This document shows positions 1 through 11,600 of a stretch of DNA of 64,000 nt, in pieces. Below the pieces are notes generated by a model. That model had not been told where the DNA came from. It did no database searches and was given only the letters and a program-made list of their open reading frames with translations. This stretch comes from Lutraria lutraria. Its lineage: Eukaryota; Mollusca; Bivalvia; Venerida; Mactridae. The DNA is taken from NCBI GenBank assembly GCA_964023205.1, contig OZ026839.1, forward strand, positions 17,390,386-17,454,385. The letters are read 5' to 3'. Position 1 is the stretch's first letter, and each line of letters begins with the position of its first letter. The position numbers and the translations under genes are program-made.

Positions 1-254
1 TAATGCTTGCATCCTTAAGTCAGATGACTGTGTGTAATAGTTGCAATTATATCATTTTTATTATATTATTGGTTTGTAAAAAAAGACGATCGTGCAAAAA
101 AACTCTGGTTTATTTATTTCATGTACCTACCGTAGTGTTTATGTTTCGTGAGAGTTAGGAATTTCCATTTGGGACAATTTGAAGCCTGAATAATTTAATC
201 TCTCATACTGTCACAAAGTTATAATGGATGACACTCATTATATACATCTTTCAG

Positions 255-2418
255 TTTCATCTGCATGTTCGACCAATGATGGATTAGGACCATGTAGCAC
301 ATTTTGTCTACCAACACCATCAGGATACTCATGTCGATGTGAGGAGGGGGTCAATCTACGAAGTGATGGAAAAACGTGTGAAAATGGTAATATACCATTA
401 ATAGTAATTAATACACTCAATCACTGTATTCCATTTTATTGGGCAGATTGTTATTTACTCAATTTATAATACCCTTCGAATGAAATTCAAGAAATGCTAA
501 TTTTTCCTTGAACTATTCTTGCATACTTCATGAACTATTCATGAAGTATAAATATCTATTTGAAAGGGGCTAACGTCATTATTGTCCATTTGATGTAACG
601 TCATAATTACTTTCATGTTACGTTACCAGTGTTGCCATGGTTACTACAATACGCACAATTTTATTTGGATTGATAAAAGAAATATATAACTTGCAAACAT
701 TGAAATATAGTTTATCTCATGTTATCTGTTGCAAGTATTGGACTATTTAAACGTCAAATTTAGAAATTATTGAGGATTTCCACGAACTTTTGGATAGCCC
801 CTTGTACGTTATAATCAGTCCGTGTAAATGTACTGATTTTAGTTTTGTAACCGTCTTGCACTCCAGGCTGGTGTGACATGTTCTTGATTTCAAATGCATA
901 CATAGACGTTGTTACTGAACTATGCCTGAGATGATATATTATTATATATACATGCATGAAGAATGAATTTTGTGACAGCCCGTGTCTCGCGGGAAGGCTT
1001 ATAAATTAAGTTAATGTTTTGCAAACTTTGATTTTATAATGCAACCTATAAAGATTCATGCTTCATAATTATTAAGTAAGATCTATATTATATAAACGCA
1101 ATTAATATTCCAACGTGAAAACAAAAGAGTTTAACAATGCTTGTATATTGTTATACAATCTGTGTACACAACTTTCCATAGTTCCACTGACAACCACTTC
1201 CACAACAACCACACCTACAACCACATCTACTACAACATCTACATCAACATCTACATCAACATCTACTACAACATCTGCTACAACATCAACATCTCCTTCA
1301 ACACCGAGAATGAGCAGACAAGATTCTCCAGCAATTGCTATAAGTCTTGCAGGAGTGGGACTAATTCTGGTTGTAATCGCTGTTGTGGCCACGTTGTACT
1401 TTTTCAAGTAAGACCCAACTTCATTAATAATGTAATACCATGTAAGAAATGATGGAAGAATACTTTACCAATTGCTTGAAGTATCTTTAAAAGCTTGTAT
1501 AGGCTTCTGAACGGCTATGAATCATGGAAAATATGTTCACTTAGATATAGTTACCATCCTGCTCTGACAGAAATTGTTTAACGATAATTGATTGATCTTT
1601 CATATTTTATTCCGATTCAAACAAAATACATGCTTGATTTTCTTATAACTGATATTTATTAGACGAAGACAAAGACACAAGTTGAATGACAATCAGCATA
1701 GCGATCTACGTGAATTTGATATTGCAACTGTGTGTAGTCGTAAACATGACGAAGTTCATTATAAGAGGGACACAACTTACGATCTGATTATCTTTGATAA
1801 AGAACATATCGCGGACAACAAATGCGAGGGAGCAAGTACAAGCAACAGAACACAATCATGTGTAAGTAACTCACCACTGTGAATTGTATCAAAACTAATA
1901 CATTTCTATTCTGTGTATCATACATAAAGGCAAAAAGGTATACATAAACGTAAATTGAATATCTAGGTTCGAGCACCATACTTGATCAAATATCATTTTT
2001 ACAGATGTACAATTTTACTGCACGCACTTCTATTGAAATAATTAAGGCTCAACATTTAATGTATTCATGCAGTTATTCGCCCTATTAATTGATTGTAAAA
2101 ATATCGGAAATGTTTTAATAGTTGCTATGTTCTATCTTTTTGCTTACAGTGTATTTATATTATCTAGTAGATGATTAGAAAATGTTAAAATCTTTTCAGA
2201 ACGACTATGTTGACATGCGCAACAAGCTGAGCGGTGCCTATGAAAGTTTGATGGATTTACCCCCAGCTTCATCACTTCCGGTTTCAGCATCAGAAGGAAG
2301 AAATTCTGATTACTTAGAACCAACCCCAGCTGTCACTTCCCTCCAGAACAGCTCTCATCTGAGTAATCCAATGTATGATGATTCACCTTCTCCTCCGTGG
2401 TTACCCGAGGAAATATGA
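255..2418 (+). CDS. LRP/LDL-receptor-like type I membrane protein, C-terminal exons (5' partial)
   Basis: Four coding exons at 255-386, 1182-1407, 1663-1861 and 2200-2418 join without a frame break (phases 1, 2, 0); all introns are GT-AG (donors GTAATA, GTAAGA, GTAAGT). Exon 255-386 is a symmetric phase 1-1 module with six cysteines (C-C-FCLPTPSGYSC-C-C), the EGF-like type that follows YWTD propellers in LRP/LDLR proteins. Exon 1182-1407 encodes a Thr/Ser-rich, probably O-glycosylated stalk and one membrane helix (AIAISLAGVGLILVVIAVVA). The next exon opens with basic residues (KRRQRHK), a stop-transfer signal, so the tail is cytoplasmic. The tail has YESL, SDYLEP and SNPMYDD; NPxY is the endocytosis/PTB motif of LDLR-family receptors. 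It ends PSPPWLPEEI-stop. Upstream exons lie outside the window. Family membership is firm; the exact paralogue (LRP2/4/5/6-like or invertebrate-specific) cannot be decided. Confidence 0.85.
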
Positions 2419-4390
2419 ATTTTCTGCCAAGGGAGGTGACCATCCGTATATCAATGAATACAGTGGGGAAGATTTTGCGTTTCTAAAATATGACAATAAG
2501 ACTTCAAACCAGTTGGTGATTTACAAACAGAATGTTCTTATATGTATATAATTCACTGTGTGTTATTCTTTTGTTAATATGTCTTTGTTTCCATGATATT
2601 GATTTCTTCAGTTTGCTTTTTTCATCATTATTTTTACTCACCAAATACTTCATAATTCCACATATCCATATTGATGCTGACTATAAATGTGTAAGACAAG
2701 GCCATCCTTAAAAATGTTTAAAGTTACCCTACCCAGAGAATTTTCAGCGGAATTCAGTTTTATAATTGAACCCAAAATACGTATCAGAATGCTATTTTAA
2801 AGTATTTTTTTAAAAATGTTTTACCGGAGAGGCCAAACAAAAGTTGGGTAGGTGTCTTTCTGCAAGTACGTAGTGTTACCCGTCATGGGTGTTCCCATTA
2901 TACGACCCGTTTTTTCAAATGGGCATATAAAAAGGCCAACAAACATTCAGTCTATTGAAAAACATAGGAAGATCTTCAACATGGTAGATAGCTCACCTAT
3001 AAGATTCAGGCGACGACGCGTCACAGATTATTGTAGCCAACCATTCATCTATATTTATGTGTCATGTCTTGCAGGGGTGTAGCCAGCTTTGAATTAATAT
3101 CATGTACGTAAGGGGGGTGTGTGTAGAGGAGGTAAACTCTCCTGTAGCTGGGACAGTCTGACCACCTTAGCTCTGACTCAGATATCCTTTTTGGCCCATT
3201 TATTTTTGGGTGAATTCAAAACAATGAAGCCTGAGTGTGACAAAAGGGTAAATTTGAAACATTATTCAAATTGTGAAATTTTCAATTGATTTGATAGCAA
3301 ACAGGTTCTTGTTAACTATCAAAAGAGTAGATGTGTACAAAAAGTAGAAAAATGAAAATTTATAGTATTTCAACAATTTTTTTCAACTTTTTCAAGAAAA
3401 AGTACCATTCTTATATACATGAATAGTTCAAACATGGCAAACTTGAATCTTTGTCTGACTTAATAAATTCATAACAGTGATATATGAAAACAAATTTCTT
3501 AAAGTAAAATATCAAAGCACTGGCGACTAAATGTTTTTTGTACTTTAGAGCTTTGAATTTTTCATATATACCATTAAAAGTTTTTATACAGTCTCAACAG
3601 TATCATTATAGGAGGGCAAACATTATTATTGATAACTTCAAGGTGTATACCAAAGATAAATGCAGAATTTAATAGGAAATAACAGTTTTCTTTAACAAAA
3701 TTATTACAGAACTAATCTAATGATAACATGGGGTTAATATGCTGTCTTTCAGATATATTATCTTGTATTATCAAAGTACTGTAAGTACTGTCGGAAGGTG
3801 ATCTTATATTTTACCATCATACACTTACTTTGAATATATGACTATTTGCATGTGGTTACAATAAAATAATTTGTAAAATTTTAACACACTTGAGGAAATA
3901 CTGCGTATATCATATAATTATATTCAAACTATTTAGTTCTGACCTATTTTTTGTGTGGCTTTCTTGTGCAACAAAGTATGGCTGTTGGTTGACAGACAAT
4001 TGTTCCAAATGATGCCATGGAAAACAGATTCAAAAATCACCTTAAAAATCATCATCACTACAATAGTTAAAACACCAATACTTAGAATTAATTGCTCGGT
4101 TAATTCACAAAATGGTAAGGAACTGTAGAACTAAGTAACTATGAATTACACTCGTACTTGCATTAAACTGATTCAATTTTGTTCATTTCATCTGAATTAG
4201 CAATTTACTGTAACCATTTTTCTTTCTTCAATTTTGAACTCACTCTCTGACTAAAAGTTGACATAATATTATCATTTTCATTATTAGTTTGACTTCTTAG
4301 ATTTCTTTTTTTTCAGAAAATTGAGTTTAATTATCATAGGAGAACACATCTTCACAACTGAATAAATTTTGTTATACTGTCTACAGAATC
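2419..4390. other. Intergenic, no gene recognised
   Basis: AT-rich sequence downstream of the LRP-like stop codon. It must contain the 3' UTR of that gene, but I found no clear AATAAA in the first few hundred bases. The short open frames here lack splice-site or family support. Confidence 0.5.
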
Positions 4391-4399
4391 TCATTTTAT

Positions 4400-4950
4400 G
4401 TCCCACAGTGTACAATATTAGTAATAGTTAACAACTGCTGTATACCAATCAAGCTGTATACCAATCAACAAAGAAAGATAAACTTAAAGGAAGTGTAACA
4501 TTTTCAAGCTGGAGGAGTGGAAGTTAAGTTTAGAATATACAATTGTTTAATTCAAGCAAGAAATGAAATTACTTACTCATTCAAAACAAACGTTACCTGC
4601 AGAAAATACTTATTATCACGAGTAAATGTCAATTTTATCCGAGCAATGACTTAAAAATACACTTTTCTTAGACAATTGTACTCTCAAGTGAGTCTCTGGA
4701 ATGCTAAAATCTACTTGGCTGACATGTCTTATATATTTCATGGCATTGGCACCTGTTATTCAAAATCTTGTACACTGTGGGACAACACATTTTAGGACAC
4801 CTAAAGCTAAAATTACATTTCTTGGTCAAATCCATGTTTTTTGCAAATTTGTTGGGACTTTATCTTAGTAAGAAAGTGGACATCAGTCTAAATTTTTGAG
4901 GGACAAGAAAAATTTGATTGCTTCTGTCTGTTTTGTACACTGTGGGACAA
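4400..4950. repeat. 17-bp motif TTGTACACTGTGGGACA, three copies
   Basis: The motif occurs inverted near 4402 (TGTCCCACAGTGTACAA) and direct near 4768 and 4934. The first two copies face each other about 385 bp apart, like the ends of a small inverted-repeat transposon. Confidence 0.6.
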
Positions 4951-5217
4951 TTTTGATCAATGTCACTCATATGATAACAATTTTACCTTTTAAGATACTA
5001 ATTGAAAAATCCTTTGATATTTCATTCAAATACATATTAACTTACTAAATGGAAGTATTACTGTGTATAAAATTGGTAGAATAAAGTGAAACTATGAGAA
5101 GAAAGATGTCGTCTATTTGCAATTTTTGAAGGAAAATAAGAATGAACCCCTTATTATTTCTAGGAGCTAATGCCAAAAAAGTATTCATTTTTGCTTTTGG
5201 AACTTTAAAGCATGAAA

Positions 5218-5426
5218 AGCCAAGCCATTCAACTTCGACATACTGAAACCCTTTTCTTCAAACATTGTGTAGGATTAAAGTATTTAAAGACATACTGAAA
5301 CCCTTTTCTTCAAACATTGTGTCAAGCCATTCAACTTCGACATACTGAAACCCTTTTCTTCAAACATTGTGTCAAGCCATTCAACTTCGACATACTGAAA
5401 CCCTTTTCTTCAAACATTGTGTAGGA
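5218..5426. repeat. Tandem repeat, ~57-bp unit
   Basis: About four copies of a block starting GCCATTCAACTTCGACATAC and containing CCCTTTTCTTCAAACATTGTG. The first and last copies are followed by the same AGGATTAAAGTATTTAAAGACA, so the array arose by local duplication. Confidence 0.85.
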
Positions 5427-5929
5427 TTAAAGTATTTAAAGACAGAAGATGTCAATGTCATGCTAAAACCCATACACTTGGGACATTTTTGGGAGGTTTT
5501 TATTAATCATTGAAAAATGGGTTGTCGTAATAGGATGAAACTTTCCAAAACATTAAAGCACTGTGCACCACAGTTTCAGGAACATATAAAACACCAGTTT
5601 TACATTTCAATTATTAGTAATATGGATATTTTCAAAAGGCTTCATTGTTTTTTAATTTACCAATTTTCACTTTTTAAATCGATGTAATGCACATGTTTAA
5701 GTGTATATCACTGGCTATGCCCTTATCTACCACAAATAAATGTAACATGCTTGTTTAACCACTAATCTCTTTGACAGAGCAAAATTCATCCTTAAACAAG
5801 ACTATTTTTGCTAATAATTAATTCAATAATACATTGAATAAAACATCTAGAAAAACAGTTACAACTAACACAGTTGAATTCCTTGGGACTCAAACAATTA
5901 GCTCATTACGTCAGTATTTCAAGGTCTAT

Positions 5930-6362
5930 ACTCACATGGTATAGTGTTTTGATCGCGTTACAATGGCAGCGCCCAGGAGTTCGAAAGTAAATCATATTTT
6001 TCGTCAAAAGTTTAAATGTTTCCATGTAGCCCATGTTCCAGCCAACAATTTTCCGAATCCCTCAGTACCAAAATCAGCATTGTTACTGACATAGTTTGTC
6101 TAAAGACCCTGTAGAGAAATTTGAACTTGTTACCCTTTAGTACCACGGCTTTTAACTGTCCACTTCAAATTTCTCTGCAGGGTCTTTAGACAAACTTTGG
6201 CAATAATAATGCTAATTTTGGAACCAATGGATTGTTGGCTGGAACATAGGCTACAATGAAAAAATCCAAACATTTAAACTTTCGACGAAAAATACGATTA
6301 ACCTTCGAACTCCTGGGCGCCACCATTGTAACGTGATCAAAACAATATACATGTACCACGTG
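5930..6362. mobile_element. Foldback (long inverted repeat) element
   Basis: Left arm ~5930-6131 and right arm ~6165-6362 are imperfect reverse complements separated by ~33 bp. Matching landmarks are GTTTTGATC / GATCAAAAC, CCCAGGAGTTCGAA / TTCGAACTCCTGGG, CATGTTCCAGCCAACAAT / ATTGTTGGCTGGAACAT, and AGGGTCTTTAGACAAACT in the right arm against AGTTTGTCTAAAGACCCT in the left. It is a MITE or foldback element between the LRP-like gene and MCAT, and has no coding capacity. Confidence 0.8.
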
Positions 6363-6974
6363 ATTAGAGGCCTTGTTTTTCATTGCATTTTATTTTTGTA
6401 ACTTTTGCGCCAGAGTGCGATACATTTCACTTTTATTTTGGATCTGAAATATGCTAAACCAAAAGTTTAGTTTTTTTCAAATCAGTAAGACAATGGTATA
6501 AGAATGTTGTAACTTCCCTGATTGAACACTTTATACTCAAAGCTGATTATACATATAAAACACATCTAAATTAGTAACATACGCCTATAAAATGAGATAA
6601 AAAATAGACCTTTTCTGTTACATCAGATTAAATAAGCTATTAAATCCTTCAAAATTTTATTTTTTTAGGGTCTTATTTTCAAACAATTTTTTTCCGTATT
6701 TGGAGCCTGTTGTTGGGCAAAATTGTGTGTTTTGGTCCAAAACTGATCTGACTTAGGAAATAACAGATTTTGGTTTCGTCAGATTTCATCCCAATATTTA
6801 CAGGACAAAGATAGTTGCATGTACAGTGCAACCTTTCAAGAGCGACTTTCTTGAGAAACAATCTCCCTTCAACAACAGCATAATTTTTCCCTCTGCATGA
6901 TTCAACTATTAATTTAACCTCTCTATAACAACAACCTCTCAACAAGGACATAATTATGCTTCTCCCAAGTTGTG

Positions 6975-7102
6975 TTGCATTGGAGAGGTTGCACTGTATC
7001 ATGATGGACATGTTCCAGTTTGTTACAGATTATCACAGTCTACATTGTATCATGATGGACATGTTCCAGTTTGTTACAGATTATCACAGTCTACATTGTA
7101 TC
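6975..7102. repeat. Tandem repeat, 51-bp unit
   Basis: A block carrying ATCATGATGGACATGTTCC and AGTTTGTTACAGATTATCAC is present twice in direct tandem, with a third partial start. It lies just past the 3' end of MCAT, possibly inside its 3' UTR. Confidence 0.8.
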
Positions 7103-7227
7103 ATAACAACAGTGTTAAATGTCATAACTATGTATTTACACTATTCACATTTCAACATGTTGAACTGGTATCAAATAACATGGTGGAGAATTCCTTAGCA
7201 CAAAAATAAAAACAAATCTACAACATT

Positions 7228-8569
7228 TCAACACTGCACATTTTTGTATTGTTCAAAAGCTTTAGCATTTGTATTTTTTAACAAAATACCAAGCTGCTTG
7301 CCTGGACCGACTTCAAACACTTGAGGATGGTTAATTTCCTCTTTCCTTTTAAACAAAACATGCATTGTCTGCTCCCATTCAACAGGTCTAAATATTTGTT
7401 TTTTCATTATATGTGTCACGCCTTGATAACTGTTTTCTTCATTACCACTGAAATAAATAGAAATTTTAGATTAATTTCAAAATACAAGATATAACACCAG
7501 AACATTTTTATTTGTAATAATATAAAAATTATGTTGAACAAACAGAAGAAAAATGTCATAGGAGTGATTATACTTCACTTCATCTCTTCATACTTGTACA
7601 TACTGTGATCATTTTGACAAATTAATAAAATAAACTTATTTTCAAAACGTGTCTTTTTTCACACAGCTTCTAAAGCATAAAACATGTTTGTTTCATTAGA
7701 TCCCTAGACTTTTCATTAGATCCCTAGACTATTCATTAGATCCCTAGATCCCTAGACTATTCATTAGATCCCTAGACTTTTCATTAGATCCCTAGACTAT
7801 TCATTAGATCCCTAGACTTTTCATTAGATCCCTAGACTTTTCATTAGATTCCTAGACTTTTCATTCCCAAATGACCCAGTAACGAAGTTGTTCAAGATTG
7901 TGTCAATGCAAACTTTCTGACCGAGTTTTGTGAATTCTGACTAAAAATGTGGCCCTTTATTGTGTTCACATGGTATAAGTTAGAGATGCACAATGACAGA
8001 TCACAAAAGCACAGAGCACATCAGCCTCATGTGAGCTAAAATACTAATATGAGTATCTGTTTCCTAGTTTACTACATAGAAACTATATCGCTCACCAGAT
8101 AAAAAGACTCTTAGAGAAAATTATCATGAGCCTTTGTAAAATTAAATGACCCTGGGGCGGGGCCAAATTTGCCCCTATGGCAATAATTTAAACACACTTG
8201 GTAGAGGTCCACTAGACAATGCTACACACCAAATATCTAAGCTCTAGGCATTGTAGTTTCTGACAAGAAGATTTTTAAAATGTCCCTATATAAGTCCATG
8301 TAAAATCAAGTGACCCCTGGGGCGGGGCTAATTTTGACCCAAGGGCAATAATTTGAACAAACTTGGTAGAGGTCCACTAGACAATGCTACACACCAAATA
8401 TCTAAGCTCTAGGCCCTGTGGTTTTGGACAAGAAGATTTTAAAAGTTTTTAATGAAATTAACAACTTTGGTAGAGCTTCATGCAAGGAACATCCATGTAA
8501 AGTTTCGTTGAAATTGGCCAACTGGTTAAGAAGCAGATGTTGTTTAAAGCAATTGTTGACGCATGCACG

Positions 8570-8608
<39 letters not shown>

Positions 8609-11600
8609 CAGACATCACGCGATCACAATAGCTCACCATGAGCACTTTGTGCTCTGGTGAGCTAAAAACATTATATATTAAAATTATGTAATAGTTTTAT
8701 GTTGTATTACATTCATCTAGACATTTAATTACTTACTGGTATGGTTTACCATCTAAGTTAGAATGAACTTTAAACTTTGGCTCATTTATTGAAACCTGAT
8801 TCCATGCCTTCAAGAACTTGAAGAAATCTTTACTTCCATCATTCATCAAGTTAGTATGAAAAGCTCCAGATACTGGAAGTCGCTTCATTTTAATAATGTT
8901 CCATTCTCTCCCATACTTTTGAATGAAATCTAGTGCCTAAAAATACATCAATAATAATATGTATTTGATCAGTAATTTGACCAAAAATGTTATGTGAACT
9001 TTGTCAGAAAAATTGACAATTATGCTATAGATTCTAATAAAATCTTTGGTCTGTCCTATCCCTTTAAAACATCATTTCATACAAGAACAATTATCAACTG
9101 TTAACCGTGAAAGAGCGTTAATAAGCATAAACAATCTTGCCTACTAGCCTAAAAGTTTTCAGGCTAATAAGGGACTGAAGTAGGGCCTCAACCCTTATTT
9201 GTGAAGCATCTTTCCCTATTCTTTTCAAAGACTTCCTCTCTTTTTCTTTTTGAAAAGTCCTATAACCATCTTTCCAACAGAGGTGAAAAACTAAAGCCTA
9301 TCCATTGTGAAATTCTATTAAGTGTTGGGTATCAGACTCGAAAAAAAATCACCATCGATAATCAGACCACCACAATTGATTGTCTATCAATAGTACAATC
9401 ATTTTTCAGTTTCTTTTATGACAATTCTTTCCTTTAAGGTTCCAACCCTTCCATACAATAATGACAAGATTAACCTTTTAAATTTCAAATAAACATGTGA
9501 ACACTAAATACAAGTTTATGACAAAATTTAGACACTTAATAACAAATACAAAAATTAATGTGTTGACATTTGCTAGTTTTTTTCCTGAACATAAAGTTAG
9601 CAACCTTAAGATCCAGCAGTGTCAGACCACATAAACAATCAATTGTTAAAACAAGAGGGCCAAGATGGCCCTATATCGCTCACATGACAATCACTGTTCA
9701 CTCATTAAAACATTGTTTTGAACCGGTGACCTAGTTTTTGACCCCAGACGACCTATGTTCGAATTTGTCTTACATATCATTAAGACAAACAGTCTGACTA
9801 GGTTTGGTGAAGATACGATCAAAATTTGACATCTACAGTGTTAATAAGGTTTTCCTAAGATTTGACCTTGTGACCTGGTTTTTGACCCTAGGTGACCCAT
9901 ATTTGAACTTGTCCTTAATATCATTAAGACAAACAATCTGACAAGGTTTGGCCAAGATCCAATCAAAACCATGACATTAAGAGCTTTTACAAGATTTTTA
10001 CCTAAGATTTGACCTTGTGACCCAGTTTTTGAACCCGGCTGACCCATGTTCATCCTTCACCCACATATCATTAAGGCAAACATTTTGACAAGGTTTGGTG
10101 AAGATCCAATTAAAACTGCCACATCTACAGTGTTAACAAAGTTTTCCTAAGATTTGACCTTGTGACCTAGTTATTGACCCCAGATGACCCATATTTATAC
10201 TTGACTGTTATATCATTAAAACAAACGATTTGACAAAGTTTGGTGAAGATCCAATAATAACTGTGAAATCTACATGGTTTTTCATAAGATTTGACCTAGC
10301 GACCTAGTTATTGACCCAAGATGACCCATGTTCGAACTCGTCCAAGATATTATGAAGACGAACATTCTGACAAGGTTTCATGATCATCCAATCAAAACAG
10401 TGACTTCTAGAGTGTTCACAAGGTTTTCCAGCAATTTGCCCTAGTGACCTAATTTTACTACAGAAATTACCCATTATCAAACTTGACCTACATATTATTT
10501 AAATAAACATTCTGACAAAGTTTCATGAAGATGCAGTCAAAACAGTGATTTCTAAAGTGTTCACAAGGTTTTCCCTTATTTGGCCCTGGTGACCTAGTTT
10601 TTGACCCCAAATGGCCCAATATCGAACTCGTCCGAGATTTTGTTGATATTAACGTTCTGACCCAGTTTTGCTTAAATTGGGCTAAAAATGTGGCCCCTAG
10701 TGTGGTCACAACATAAAGTTTGACGACGCACGACGCACAACGCACGACGCCGGACGGAGAGTGATCCTTATAGCTCACCTTGTCACTTTGTGACATGTGA
10801 GCTAACAATACGGCCAAGACAGCCCTAAATCGCTCACATGACAATCACTGTTCACTCATTAAAACATTGTTTTAAACCTGTGACCTAGTTTTTGACCCAA
10901 GATGACCCATGTTCAAACTCGTCCAAGATATTATAACGACAAACATTCTGACAAGGTTTCATGATGATCCAATCAAAACAGTGACTTCTACAGTGTTCAC
11001 AAGGTTTTCCGGCAATATGCCCTAGTGACCTAGTTTTTTACCCCAAATGGCCCAATATCAACTCGTCAGAGATTTTGTCGATATTAACATTCTGACTCAG
11101 TTTTGCAAAATTGAGCTAAAAATGTGGCCCCTAGTGTGTTCACAAGGTAAAGTTTGACGACGCACGATGCCGAACAAAGACTGATCACAAAAGCTCACCC
11201 TGTCACTTTGTGACATGTAAGCTAAAGAGCTAACGATTGACAACGATTGTGAGGTTGTCCGATTAGCTATCTATTTTCAGAGACAATCAGGACAACACTA
11301 TTTGTATTTATAAACAGTACACAATTGCCTTTTCCCAAGCATATCATGCTTAAATCAAGGTAAAAGACACCGCATCATTACATGATATCTTCAATTAAAG
11401 TAAAATCATCATTAACTAGAGTGATCACTGAATATGAATCCGCCTTGACGCTTATTGTTACATTTTACAAGGGAAATATAACAGTCACTTTTTCATATTT
11501 GTTTTTGAATACCTGTAAATAGTAAACAAAAATGACCACTTAACTGTAATTATCATACATCGGATTAATTTTTTATTTATTTGCCATGAACACCGACTGA

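Noticed and set aside
1102..1407. Minus-strand 101-codon frame rich in Val/Asp
   Set aside because: Antisense shadow of the Thr/Ser repeat in the LRP-like stalk exon.
9841..10844. Frames within family A elements (GSKTGSQGQILGK-like)
   Set aside because: The same peptide recurs in every copy only because the DNA is a repeat; frames break between copies and have no family match.
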